Part shown: piece after piece, positions 1 through 11,500 of the stretch
How the letters are laid out: each line of letters starts with the position of its first letter
Numbering within the stretch: position 1 is the stretch's first letter
Assembly: GCF_000340215.1 (NCBI RefSeq)
Contig: NW_006921535.1
Span: forward strand, 3,266,576-3,330,575
Direction of reading: 5' to 3'
Origin: Pseudocercospora fijiensis CIRAD86
Taxonomy: Eukaryota; Ascomycota; Dothideomycetes; Mycosphaerellales; Mycosphaerellaceae
DNA: 64,000 nucleotides
Position numbers and translations under genes: made by a program
The notes under the pieces: generated by a model
What the model was told of the DNA's origin: nothing
Database searches by the model: none
The model's input: the letters and a program-made list of their open reading frames with translations, nothing else

Positions 1-2171
1 TCAATGCCACATTGAATCTCCTCGGCTCATGTATCACGCCAAGGCCTCGAGCAATGTCTTGGTCAATGAAGCGATCCCTTGTTCTTGTTGTACATAAAAT
101 CACCAGCCTTGACTCTAATCCCTGGAAAGCCTCGAGGGGCCCGATATTGATACCCGGCTTCAACTGCTCGCGTGCCTTTCTTCGGAGCACCTTGACTTGA
201 GCTCGGAATGGGCTCATGATACAAATCTGCTCAGGCTGCAGCAGCTCCTGTCGTAAGAATGATTGTGCAATTGCGAGTGCGATGTCCGCTTCGCCCAGGT
301 TGAACCAGCCACCTCCGTCTTGCTCGATCTCATCACCGCTTCGGTTGTCTCGGAACAGGACCGGTAACTGGCGACCTTTGAATCCGTACCACGGCAGAAG
401 CGACTCGACTCCGCTAGCGCATGGCTCAAGAGTGTCGTTGTAAAAGAGCGAAGATGGTGTCGCTAGAATTGCGGGATGAGAGCGATAGTTTCTGATCAAG
501 TCTGTGAATGGCGGTCTTGTGATCGGCAGCATATCTCTCGTTAGGCGCGGAACATGCCCCCCTTTCTGCTTCGAACGAGCCAAGGGATGCTCGCAATAAA
601 TTGAGCGGGAAAGAAGACGTTCAAAAAGGGACTTCTGTATACCCGCCTTTTTCGATGCTGTTCGTGGTCCGAGCTGATTTTGGTCCCCTACCATCACAAC
701 AAGAGGTGGTTTGAGATCCTGTAAGGCATTCTCGGGAGGTGCGACCGCAAGAAGCGGCAATAGAGCTTCTGGTTCCGTAGCTTGTGCGGCTTCATCCATA
801 AGAAGCGCGGACCAGTGCAAAGATGGCACGTATGGCATGTCTTCTTGGTGAAGAGCAGTGTATAAGCCTCGCTCGAGTGCGAACAGGTCCCGATTGGTAA
901 GTCGTGCCTGATGTAAGACTTCAGTATCACGAACTGTGGTGACTACGATGCGCTTCCGCATGAGTTCTGGAAAGGGCGGCAAAGAGAAGAACTTATCCTC
1001 GATATGACAGAAGGGCATTATGGAGCTCGGGACTTCGGGGAAACTGCGTGCTGGCGAGTTCATTCTCAAGAGCTGATTCGGTGTGAGATGCTTGCTGAGC
1101 CGGTGAACTATGGTGTCGGCCGCGGGATCGGAAGGTGCACAAAGCAGGACTGCAGTGGTACTGTGGTCATGAATTAGTTGCAGGGCAATCTCGACGACCG
1201 TCTTTGTTTTCCCTATGCATTATCTGGTCAGCACTGCGCTGTCATGCTTGACAAGGCTGTCGTTACCACTCACCTGTTCCTGGCGGTCCCGAAATCAAGT
1301 AAGGCAATCGACCATACTTCTCCCTCAAAACGGTATGAACTGCTTTGAGCTGCTCATGGTTGAGCTCGTCATCAAATTGAACGCAGTTGAAGGTACTCGG
1401 ATTCAGTTTGTGCTGCATTGCGCCGTCATCGTGAGTAGGGAACAACATCGCTCGCAGCCAGCTATTTTGGTCCTGCAAATGCGCGTGAGCTTCTTTGACC
1501 GCTCTATGCAATGCATGCATCCTATCAGACTGGACGGTGAAGCAAGCATTGAACAGCATGCTCATGTGTCGCAGTCCGTCCAGTCGAAGGAACAATGTCT
1601 CATTCATGCGATCTATAACCCACACCACAGCTTCATGACAGACATCGAGACCTCCAGGCACAGGTGCGCGATCTGGAGCAGTGAACCCTGAGAAGACGAT
1701 GAGATCTCCACGTGCATCAAATCGCAACTGCTTCAAGCGAACAATATCTCCGACCTCAAGAGGGAGATTGAATTCGCGCAGTCCAGGGACTGTCAGACGG
1801 TACATGGAGTGCTGAGCATCGTAGGCAGTCTGTGTCAAGCTCGTCTGATAAATCGCATGCGCTTCGTATTCATGGCGCAATGCAGTCTCTTCTTGCTTCA
1901 AAGCTGTGGCGAATGCGCTCCCGTAAGTCGAGAACTCTGACAAGTCTTTTCCCGACCCGTTCAAGGCGCTCGTCTCAAGATCGGTGCTCGACGAAGATTT
2001 TCGAGACACCAGAAAGGAGGTGCCAGCAAAAGAAGCGGTGTATTCGGAGTACTTGGTCCATGGCGCCGGCGTGGAGGGCACAACGAGTGCGGCGGCTTGA
2101 TTTAGTTGCTTCAGCTTCAGCGGTATGTACGGAGCGGCATACACATCTAGTGTAGCCTCTTTCTTCGACAT
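1..2171 (-). CDS. Upf1-like superfamily 1 RNA helicase, MOV10/SDE3 type (3' end beyond window)
   Basis: Two exons on the minus strand: 2171-1274 and 1212 to beyond position 1; the 61-bp intron 1213-1273 (GTGAGT...TAG) splits the Walker A codon, and joining restores GPPGTGKT. Further motifs in one open frame are DEAAQATEPE (Walker B, near 805), GDQNQLGP (motif III, near 680) and RFNVAL at the edge, the start of motif VI. This order is that of SF1B helicases, and the flanking text resembles MOV10/SDE3 proteins, which unwind RNA and in plants and fungi can act in RNA silencing. The ATG at 2171 lies in a good context (GCCATGTC); the frame is open further upstream but has no ATG there. About 700 residues are in the window; the C-terminus is missing. 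The family is clear, the silencing role is inference. Confidence 0.85.
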
Positions 2172-2741
2172 GGCAGCGGAAACGCTCACTGCAGTGCGGC
2201 AGTGGCGCACATCGGGAAGTGAGAGGCGTGGTAAGGATGTGGCCTGGCCATTCAAGTGGTGTGAGTGCGTTGTCTATTTCTGGCAGATAGTCGCATTAGC
2301 AGATAGTCGCATTAGCAGATAGTCGCATTAGCAGTCAGTGTCGTTGAAGGCGCGTGCGTGTTTGAGTAGAAGAAAGGAAGACTGTTGGCCAACAATGAGC
2401 TCCTTCCATGTGATTGATCGAAGGTGAAGTGAAGTTCAACCCGATAATTACCTGCTTCTTGAAAGGCGAGCGCGAAGGCTCTGGCTCGAATGACACGATG
2501 CTCCAACCCCCGAGTGGAGACAGTATATCTATTGCTACCCGATGGGTGTTTCTGGTGTGGTATATTTGCTTGTTCGTGTGCAATTCCAATATCAGGAGGT
2601 GTGCAGTGTCTCGGCCATGCCATGCCGCGATCGGCGAGGGTCCTAGCTTTCAACACTAAGTTTTCTTGAGCACACCCAAGGACATTCCCATTACTCACAC
2701 CCCATACTGTTTCACTCCACTCTACTACACCATATCACAAA
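2172..2741. promoter_or_regulatory. Divergent promoter region between helicase and ILV5
   Basis: The 570 bp separate two divergently read start codons, so both promoters must lie here. The ILV5 side ends in a pyrimidine-rich leader (CACTCCACTCTACTACACC) typical of highly expressed fungal genes. A 16-bp tandem repeat lies near the helicase side. I see no clear TATA box or Leu3-type CCGG palindrome. Confidence 0.5.
2284..2331. repeat. 16-bp tandem repeat, three copies
   Basis: The unit CAGATAGTCGCATTAG occurs three times head to tail without mismatch and is followed by a partial copy (CAG). It lies about 110 bp upstream of the helicase start codon in the divergent promoter. Copy number probably varies between strains. 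Confidence 0.9.
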
Positions 2742-4140
2742 ATGGCCTCCAAGAATGCTAGCAGAGCGCTGCGCGCCTCATTGAGGCAGATAAAGGCGCC
2801 ACAGGTGCAGCAACGATCTTTCATCTCCGCTGTCAACAGCACCAGCCGGGCCAGCCTCCGTCCAGCTCGGAAAGCGACCACATCTGCATTCGTGCAGCAA
2901 ACACGAGGCAAGAAGACCGTCGACTTCGCTGGCGACAAAGAAGTCGTGTACGGTATGTACACAACTGCAATTGATGGGCCAATGGCTCAATGCTAACTTG
3001 CTGCTAGAGCGCGACGACTGGCCGCGTGACAAGCTCCTTGTACGTGTTCCTTGATGACTCGATTTCAATGCGAGCTCAGGGCGCAGTGTACACAATCGCG
3101 CATGCTAACGAAATTCAGGACTACTTCAGGAACGATACCCTCGCCCTGATCGGTTACGGGTCGCAAGGTCACGGACAGGGTCTGAACCTACGCGACAACG
3201 GCCTCAATGTCATCATTGGTGTGCGAAAGAACGGCGCCAGCTGGAAAGAGGCAGAGCAAGATGGCTGGGTTGCCGGCAAGAACCTCTTCGAGGTCGATGA
3301 GGCTATCCAGAAGGGCACAATCGTGATGAACCTGCTCTCAGACGCTGCCCAGTCTGAGACCTGGCCACACATCAAGCCAATGCTCACCAAGGGCAAGGTC
3401 AGCAAACACACAAGCGAATTTTCCAAAACATTGCTGACTTCCCGCAGACTCTCTACTTCTCCCACGGTTTCTCCCCAGTCTTCAAGGACCAGACCAAGGT
3501 CGAGGTGCCAAAGGACATCGATGTCATCCTGGTCGCGCCCAAGGGATCTGGACGTACTGTCCGAACTCTCTTCCGTGAGGGCCGTGGTATCAACAGCTCC
3601 GTCGCTGTGTTCCAGGATGTGACTGGCAAGGCTGAGGAGAAGGCAATCGCCCTTGGTGTTGCCATTGGCTCTGGTTACATGTACAAGACCACCTTCGAGA
3701 AGGAGGTCTACTCGGACCTTTACGGTGAGCGTGGGTGCTTGATGGGTGGTATCCACGGCATGTTTCTCGCTCAGTACGAAGTCCTCCGCGAGCGCGGCCA
3801 CTCTCCATCCGAGGCTTTCAACGAGACCGTTGAGGAGGCTACGCAGTCTCTGTACCCTCTGATCGGCCAGAATGGTATGGACTACATGTACGCTGCCTGC
3901 TCCACTACCGCCCGCCGTGGTGCCATCGACTGGAGCAAGCGATTCAAGGAGGTCCTCAAGCCAGTCTTTGACGAGCTGTACGAGAGCGTGAAGACCGGCA
4001 AGGAGACCAAGCGCACCATGGAATACGCCGGGCGCCCAGACTACCGCCAGGCTTTCGAGAAGGAGATGGAGGAGATCCGCAACCTTGAGATCTGGCGAGC
4101 TGGAAAGGCCGTCCGCAGCCTTCGCCCAGAGAACGCATGA
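2742..4140 (+). CDS. ILV5: Ketol-acid reductoisomerase, mitochondrial
   Basis: Converts acetohydroxy acids to dihydroxy acids with NADPH, the second common step of valine, isoleucine and leucine synthesis, in the mitochondrial matrix. Four exons: 2742-2952, 3008-3039 (32 nt), 3119-3397 and 3448-4140, giving 404 aa, the usual fungal length. The first 60 or so residues are rich in Arg, Ser and Ala and lack acidic residues, as in a matrix presequence. Key pieces are RDDWPRDKLL (split by intron 2), the nucleotide-binding GYGSQGHGQG (about residues 93-102), SHGFSPVF and the C-terminal knotted domain with the metal-binding stretch MGGIHGMF. The three introns (55, 79, 50 bp) all have standard ends. 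The ATG at 2742 opens the targeting peptide directly after the pyrimidine-rich leader. It is divergent from the helicase. Identification is essentially certain. Confidence 0.97.
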
Positions 4141-4962
4141 TTGTGTTCGCACATGGGGTTGGCCGGGGCACAAAGGTGGAGTTGCATGTGGTTGACATTG
4201 AGTCGAAGCATCCAGACGCCATTGCATGCACATTGCAATCATTTCGCATGCATCGGAGCGCATGCCGACTTTCTCGGCCGCTGAAATTGCCTTTGATCAT
4301 GGTTCAGAGCTGAAGGGCACTTTTTCCTACCAGGAGTTGGCGTGCGTTTGGGTGGTACGCGAAAAACGGGCTCCAGCGATCTCGAAAGTTCTGTAGCATT
4401 ATTGACCTTGTGTGAATGTAGCTGTCGCGCGACAGCAAGCTGTGTTGATTGCTTGTTCTGGACTTTCTTTGTGCTTTTTTCAACGAATGCTAAAATGCAA
4501 CAGCACGCTTGGTGGCGGCAATTCTGTCGATCTGAAAATGCAATATGTCTCGCCCACTGCACGCTGAAACGCTCCCGCCGCACCCCTCTGCGTGAATTCC
4601 AAGTGGTCGCACACTCCTAGCTGCTTCCTTCCCCACCATCTCATGATACTGATTACATCATGATACTACTTACAAAGGGGTATGATGTTCAGAACTTTGC
4701 TCATCAAGCTAGACACGCGGGGTGAGGACCGATCGCTCGGTTCCAATCCGTGGTTTGGAGCGCAATTTAGAACCTGACAAGCCCAAAACTAGAAGCCCAT
4801 GCGCCACAGTGCCAGTGTCATGGGAAATGCCGTCAAAGCCTTTTTTCCGAATATCGTGCCGCACAGCGCCGTATTGTGGTCTTTGTTGAGGTGTGTAGTA
4901 ACGGCATCAGCTCGAATGACTGCCTGAATAGGTCGGCCTATTGGAAAGCCCGCTCTCAGCCT
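4141..4962. other. Intergenic, ILV5 3' side to Zn2Cys6 gene 3' side
   Basis: This holds the 3' ends of two convergent genes. Short open frames are present on both strands but show no family, no splice context and no codon bias. I see nothing further. Confidence 0.5.
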
Positions 4963-5847
4963 TCATGGCGTTTGATACGGCTTGGAAGGATCCAGCGAGG
5001 TTGATCCGACGGAACCGGTACTTTCCTCAGAGCTTAAGGATGGCAAATGTGCACTGAAAGGCGTAGGGTGTTGATGCCCACGTAGGCTTGGTTCGATGGC
5101 ATGATATAGTGGGATTTGGGCATTTGGGATTTCCGGGATGGATGAAGCTCGTCCGCTATCCTCTGAGCTCAAAGAGTGGCTGTGGCTGAGGTGATTTGGG
5201 GTCATGCCGCGAGTGGGGACGTCTAGTATGGTCTGTATAGGCGGAAGGCGATCGACTCCTGTCGTGGCAGGCGGTGGAAGAGGACCCATGGCTTGATGTG
5301 GTGGCAATCCAATGACGCCTTCCTTGATCTGGCGGAGTAGGGCAAACACATCGTCGTAGTTGCTCGTCCGGATGCGTTGAAAGATGTCCTGTGCTTCGGG
5401 CTCGGGCCTAGCTTGCACGAAGGCCAGAAGCTCTCGTACCTGGTCGCGCTCTTGTTCGAGCACCTGATTGCGGCGTCGTAATGCTGACCAGCGACTCTCG
5501 CCCTCCTCAGCCTCGTACTGGCATTCAGTTCTGAGGTTTTGGCAGCGTGAGCAGGCAGGCCTAGGCAGGTCAGGTCAGGTGAGCATTTTATGTTTTCGTC
5601 GACGTCGGCTGGACTTGTCTTACCTGAGGCCGTCGCACTGGGGACAAGGTCAGTTGTGACTTCAGTTGAACGGGAGAGAGCTCACTCTGGATTTTCGCCG
5701 ACGACACGCGGAGCATGCACTTTCTATGAGTGTCCGCTTAGGACGTGCTCCCGGGGGACGATTGTGGCCAGGTGAGGTATTACCACCATCCTTGGAGGCT
5801 TCGCCTGACGACGTGCGTGCTGCCAGCAGCGGCCTGCTACCGGACAT
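4963..5847 (-). CDS. Short Zn2Cys6 (Gal4-type) transcription factor
   Basis: A fungal binuclear zinc-cluster DNA-binding protein of 257 aa. Three exons: 5847-5686, 5637-5624 (only 14 nt) and 5560-4963; introns are 48 bp (5638-5685) and 63 bp (5561-5623). Splicing assembles the zinc cluster: CSACRRRKSR from exon 1, CDGL from the microexon, then RPACSRCQNLRTEC, giving all six cysteines in C-x2-C-x6-C-x5-C-x2-C-x6-C spacing. A linker and short coiled coil follow (NQVLEQERDQVRELL), then a conserved-looking DDVFALLRQIKEG. The rest is Ser/Pro-rich. The large middle homology domain of most zinc-cluster factors is absent, and I see no further exon downstream, so this is a short member. Target genes are unknown. 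Start ATG at 5847. Confidence 0.85.
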
Positions 5848-8587
5848 TCAGGATGACTGGAGCCTTGCTGGCTTGGTGGCATATGGGAATCGGCAGCGAT
5901 GGGTGAGGAGGCGACACACTGGTCATGAAGGAGGGCGACTGCTGCTGCTGCTGCTGCACATCAGTGCAATGCAATCAGTGCAAGAGGGCCCGGGCAAGAG
6001 ACCGAGAGCAAAGTGTAAAGTGTGGAATCTCGGATGCTCCCTAGCTCTTGCCTTGCCTGGTACACATCGACGATCGGGAAGGAAACAGCCACAGGCGACT
6101 GCACTTGGAGGTCTGCTCTCAAAGACATCCTGGCTCATGCGGAGGCCGAGCCAATTCCGGAAATAAGTTCTGCTTTGGCAGCAACGAGGCGTGGTTTGCA
6201 AGACCATGCCGTTCATGCGTGCTTTGGGCTGTGCTGCGCTGCGATGTGCGTCTCGTTGTCGTCCGCAAACTGTGGTATGCACCAGATTCTTGGAGCGAGC
6301 TGCCACTCCATTCTCCATTTTCTCTCACGTGTGGCTGAGCCCGCGACGCACCCGCTCCGTACAGCGTCGCACTCGGACACGGGCTCGAGAAGATACTCGC
6401 TGTTCACACGACGGACCCCGTTGCGTCACGGTGCGAATCGCAGCGTGCCACCAAGCTTTCCCTGACGCGCATGGCTCAGCCGAATACCGAATTCAGAATT
6501 TTCGCACCCTCACGTGTAGCACAATGCCACAAACACCGCCCACCCGTACCAGCGTCGCAGCACATGATGTGTCGCCAAGCCATCTGTGATTTTCTGATTG
6601 GCATCGTCGGTGGCCCCAGGCATGCCGCCAGCCCGCACGCGGCACAAGCCATACGCTTGGCGATGGTGATACTGTAGTCCGATGCTCAGGCTCTGCGGCG
6701 GACGTCGCAATCGGATTGTCGCAAGGGAGCAATATCAGCCTTGCAAGTCACGGGCCTGCGCTGCCTCCGGCTCCAGGAGATCACTCCGTTCCATACCGAC
6801 ACCCGATCCTGATTAGCCGCCGCTTGCTGTTGCGATCGCAGTTGCTTTGAACTCCCCGTGCGCCGAAAACACTAGAATAAGCTATCCATCTGCCTCTTCC
6901 ATGCCCAATCACTTTACCACCAGATGCAGCAGCAGCACTTTCCCATTGATGAGCATACTTCCTCGCGCCTTCCATCGCTGCACATTGCCCGCGGCGCCTG
7001 TGTGTTGCAGCACGATCGGGGCCAGCTGGCAAAGCGGAAAATTGATTTTCACCTCCCTGCTGTCCTGGTCTCCGAAGCAATCGAAGCCGATCAAGGTCGC
7101 TTGGAGCTGCCCGCCGAAGATACTACGGCGCATTCGAATCCGAAGTCGATCCAAGTGGAGCTCGACATCTGTTACTGAGATCGAAATTGCTGCGAGAGCA
7201 ATCGAGACCAGTGCTATGTTGCAATACATTATGCCATGATGTGCAGAAACGAGCTCGAAAGCGAACAGATCAACAGAGACCAAAAAAGAAAGCTACCGTT
7301 CGGGTGTCTTAAAGCTGAGAGGGAAACTCAGGAGTCATGATGTAGTCTCCGGAACCCAGGAGCACGGGTAATGAAGACGTCAAGAGATCTTGCTAAGCGC
7401 GATGCAGGGCCTCATCAATAATGCACCGTCAGCACGAATCGACACTGGTCAGGGCCGCTGCATCGGTGCCGCTTACCAGGAAACAGGAGGCAGTCTTGAG
7501 ATCGGGCTGAAAGCCTTGGCCCGTTCAGAGCCTGGATCTTTGTGGTCCAAGACGATCTGCTTCGAAAATGCATCAGTCCAGCGCCTGCAGCTTGAACCTC
7601 ACACCTGCCTGCCTGCCACAAACCCTCCACCACACAATGCAAGAGCGACGCTCGTCCGGATTTCAAGAGACGATAAACGGAGGCGCTAAGCATTGTTGTT
7701 ATCACGAAGGCAATGGAGAGCTGGTATTTGTACAGCACGGCTGCCAAGTCGGTGGAGGGCGAAGTTTGCATTGCAAGACGGCTTCAAGACGTGCGAGTCA
7801 CGTAGACAACCTTCAAAGTCCATTGCGACAAATAACTATGAAGCCAATTCCCGTGGGAAACGATGACCACATGACAACCCGCAATTCTGCCCATAACAAC
7901 GCTCGATCAAGCATCCTCAAATAATCTTCATATGTACATCCAACAAACACAGTTCTGTGATATGATATCCTTTCCGTCGAATCGGGCAGATTTGATAAAC
8001 TTATTTAGCTGTGTGCTCTGAGGCACATCGGAAGCTTTTACGAAGCATCATCCATCTGAGAAAAAAAGGTATGCAGTGAGGCTTTTTCAACCACTATTGC
8101 TGTGATTCAATCTCGTCGGTGTGCTTTCATCAACCATATGTACAAAAGACTGTCACAGACAGTCGCAAGGGAAAAGTTCAAGATTATAGAACCAACAATG
8201 TGCCGCTGTACATCAAAGGACTGCTCACGCTACAGTATGCAATGCAACGCAATGTGTATGCACCGCACCGCGAATCTATTCAAGATGTACACATCAAGTT
8301 CCGCACCTGCTTGTATGTGCTGAAAAGCGAGCCATGTCGCCATTCTCGTATGCCCAAGTAACGTACGTGTATTATGCCTTGCGTATGCAAATCTTCCAAT
8401 CGATGAGAACGCTCAATCAACGCCGTCGCTCGCTCGCTCGCTCGCTCTGCATCTTGAAATGAAAATCAAAAGGTCTCGCTCTCAAAGCTATCCCTTGATC
8501 CTACGCAGACGAATCATGAGTGTCCAGCCCAAGCAATCAAAAAATGAATGAGCATTGGCATCCAGTGCCAATGGCCGTGATTCTGTT
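5848..8587. other. Long intergenic region (2.7 kb)
   Basis: No gene is supported. Short frames on both strands overlap one another and resemble no family. Microsatellites are present: (CTG)n at 5939-5957 and (CGCT)n at 8427-8447. Base composition is ordinary and not RIP-like. The 5' regulatory region of the zinc-cluster gene and the 3' region of the large gene lie here; a non-coding transcript cannot be excluded. Confidence 0.5.
8427..8447. repeat. (CGCT)n microsatellite
   Basis: Five tandem CGCT units in the 3' flank of the large disordered-protein gene. Confidence 0.85.
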
Positions 8588-11500
8588 TTAAGAAGAAATG
8601 ATCGTACCTTGAGATGGAACAGGTTTCCTCCTCACCGTGCCAGACGCGGCGCTGTTGTCTACCAGTCTGGCTTGTTGGCCTGGCATAGATCTGGGTCCCG
8701 CAGGCGTGATCTTTCTGCCTGATGATCGCACATCAACGGCCTTTGCGACCTTGGGCGACGCGTGAGGTTCGGGCGAGATCTACAGACACATTTAGCTCTG
8801 ATGTTACTTGGAAAATGTGAGAGAAGAACTTACGTGACCACTATCAGTCTCTAGACTGTATCGCACTTCGGCAATGGGCTCCAACAAATGACCTGAGCCA
8901 TATGGGCTGCTATAGTAGCCGCCTCCCTTGCTGAAGCCACTGTTGCTGAACTCTGGCTCATCCCAGTCATCTTCTGGGTCAAGCTCGACTTTCGGCGGCA
9001 CGGCCGGCTTCTGTGGTATCAGTGGCGCATCATCGCTGCCTCTCCTAGCACCGCCATGGCGATCATGACTGTTCAGGCTGATGGGGCTGATTGGTTCCAC
9101 TTGCGTCAGACGGTGTCGTGCAAGTCCGGCTGTACCTGATGATCCCCAGATAGCTGGATCGAAGTCGCTGACCGTGCGCTGAGACAGGTCTGAATTAGTT
9201 CCGGTCGTGTCATCAAAGGTATGCGCCTGTGACTCCAGTGTATTCTGGTGTCGCGAGGTGTGACCCTGACGTGGCTGGGGATGTTGCAAGAGGAGGGAGT
9301 TTCTGTGAGCTTGATACTTCGGATCGTCGAAATCAGCTTCGTCATCCTCCTGCTCGGGAGAGAGGGCACGAGCGTCGTCAACGTATTGGTCCCGATGCTT
9401 TGCTGAGGCCTCTGAGGGGATAAGCGGTGATGGCGTTCTCGTCATTTTGCTTGCTTGACTGCGCACACTTCGCGTTTCGGGTTGCGCGAGACCCGCGTGG
9501 CCTTGTTCGCTGTAGCGACGGTCGCCAGAATGGATCGAGTAGCCATCCTCGTCATACTGCCCCAGTGTCGACTGAGAACGGGACGCCTCGGAGGATGGTC
9601 GCACATTGCGATCTTGCCTCGGGCTGTCAATGGTCGCTGGATCCGGTGCTGCCGATGAAGTCGTGGTTCTTGACCAGCGCGAGATCTTTGGCACATGAAC
9701 ACCAAACAAGGACGAACTGTTACTCTTGTGCTTCTTCTGCTTTTCTGGTGTTGCGTCGTTGTTGACATTGATCGGGGCAGGCTTCTGTGGTGGCGTGTCT
9801 GGCGGCGAAAGTCTGCGATGCAGCTCCTGCGTTGGTGTAAGGAGGCGCTCATTATTCTCAAATTGGTGGTTGAGTACATGTGTCTCGTGCGGCTCCAGAT
9901 CTTCATCGTCTTCCTCTTCAAGAACAGTGCTGACACGATTGTCCGAGCCGCGACGTCCATCGTAACCAGAGTGGAATTGGTGCTTCTCTCGCGGTGTGAC
10001 TGGGAAGTGACCGGACTGGCTCGGGGTGCTCGATGTGCCAGCTTGGCCTTCCGGCTCATAGCCTGAGTCCTGTGTAGCACGCATCTGCTCGTATGTGTCC
10101 AAGCTGTCCAGGGTATAGGACCTGCCGAATTGCGGGCCACCTTGTTGATGCTTGAGGTCTTCCACGTTTTCCAGGACCTGCATAAGCATATCCTCGATCC
10201 TCGCCAGATCCTTTGCACTTTTGCCTCCAGTGAGACCCTTCAGTGCACGTCTAAGCACACCCTTGCGCTTCGTCTGCACATCTTCTTCAGATTCAACTGC
10301 TCGTCGCGGAGTGCGAGGAGAGCTCACTGGCTGAGGTCGTGGGCCGCCAAGTACCTTCTGCGCCGTATACTCAGCGTCGCGATCGGTATTCTGCATAATC
10401 ATCTTGTCTTGTTCCATGATGAACTTCTTCATCTCGTCAAAAGACTGGCGCATCTCAGCGGCGCTGCGCACCAGTGTGACCAGGATTTCCGTATCGCGTG
10501 CATTACGTTGCGCGTCACGAACAGTGAGATGGTCCATCAAGGCCACGACATCCTGCGACTGGATCCGATCGAGACCTTTGCCAGTTGAAGCATCGTATAA
10601 TGGTGAGTTCAATCCCTGCGAATTGCCGCTGAAGTGACGAGTATGCTTGGTGTCCACTGTAAATGGATCGTCATCGCCATCTTGAGCATCCATCGCACGA
10701 TGATAGTCTTCAAGATCCTTCTTGCCATATACTTGGTTTTCTGCTTTCGGGGTTGCGCCGCCTCCGCTCCGAGTACGCCCGTCAGTAACGTAGCCTTCGT
10801 CACGGAAAGCAGCTGGGCTGCCACTAGGGGTAGCCTCGCGATCGAACTCGCCATTGCGACCGACGTCTGGAGTATCTCGGCCTTGGTCCTCAACTGTAGG
10901 TTGCTTGGCTTTGTGAGCGGCGGCAAGAGCGGCGGCGCCTCCAGCAGCAGCACCAACCAGGCCGCCTTTGCTGAAAGCATTCTTGGCAGAAGCGCTCCGA
11001 CTCTGGCCTGCCTCTGGTTCAGGTGTATAGGGCCAAGTCGAGATTCCAGTGGCATCACCACCAAGAGGACCTTGGATAATGGATGGGTTGGTAGTGAGGT
11101 CAGACTTGGAATCATCAAAATGCCCAATCTCTGGCAAAGGATCATCGACATTAGGCAGGCCACTAGCCGTCATTACCGGTTTCTCGTCTGAGCTCTGATT
11201 GCGCAGATCCCGCGCCGGGCTTTGACTTGGGGATGAGAGTGTGCGCGCATGACCCTTGATAGCTGCCCATCGGTCCTGGCTTGGCATTGTTTGGCTCAAA
11301 GTCGAGCCTTCGTACAGGGGCGGCGCATCTTTGTTTCTGGAACGCAACTGCTCTTCCATCCGAGCACTGTAGGTATTGCTCTTGCTGGGACTACCAGTCG
11401 AAGAGACAACATGGCTGCTGACTGTCGAAGGTTCCATGAGCGATGCGACAGCAGATTCCACAGCGACTGGAGTATGCACATAGTTTGGAGCCAGACCGCC

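Noticed and set aside
3169..4263. 364-codon open frame antisense to ILV5
   Set aside because: It mirrors the strongly biased ILV5 exons in the opposite strand, resembles no family and is explained by the codon bias of the real gene.
5923..6318. 131-codon minus-strand frame near the CTG run
   Set aside because: Ends in a microsatellite-derived Ser run; no family, start context or neighbours support it.
9427..11191. Several open frames opposite or shifted within the large disordered-protein gene
   Set aside because: Ser/Arg-rich codons leave long shadow frames; none has its own splice or domain signal.
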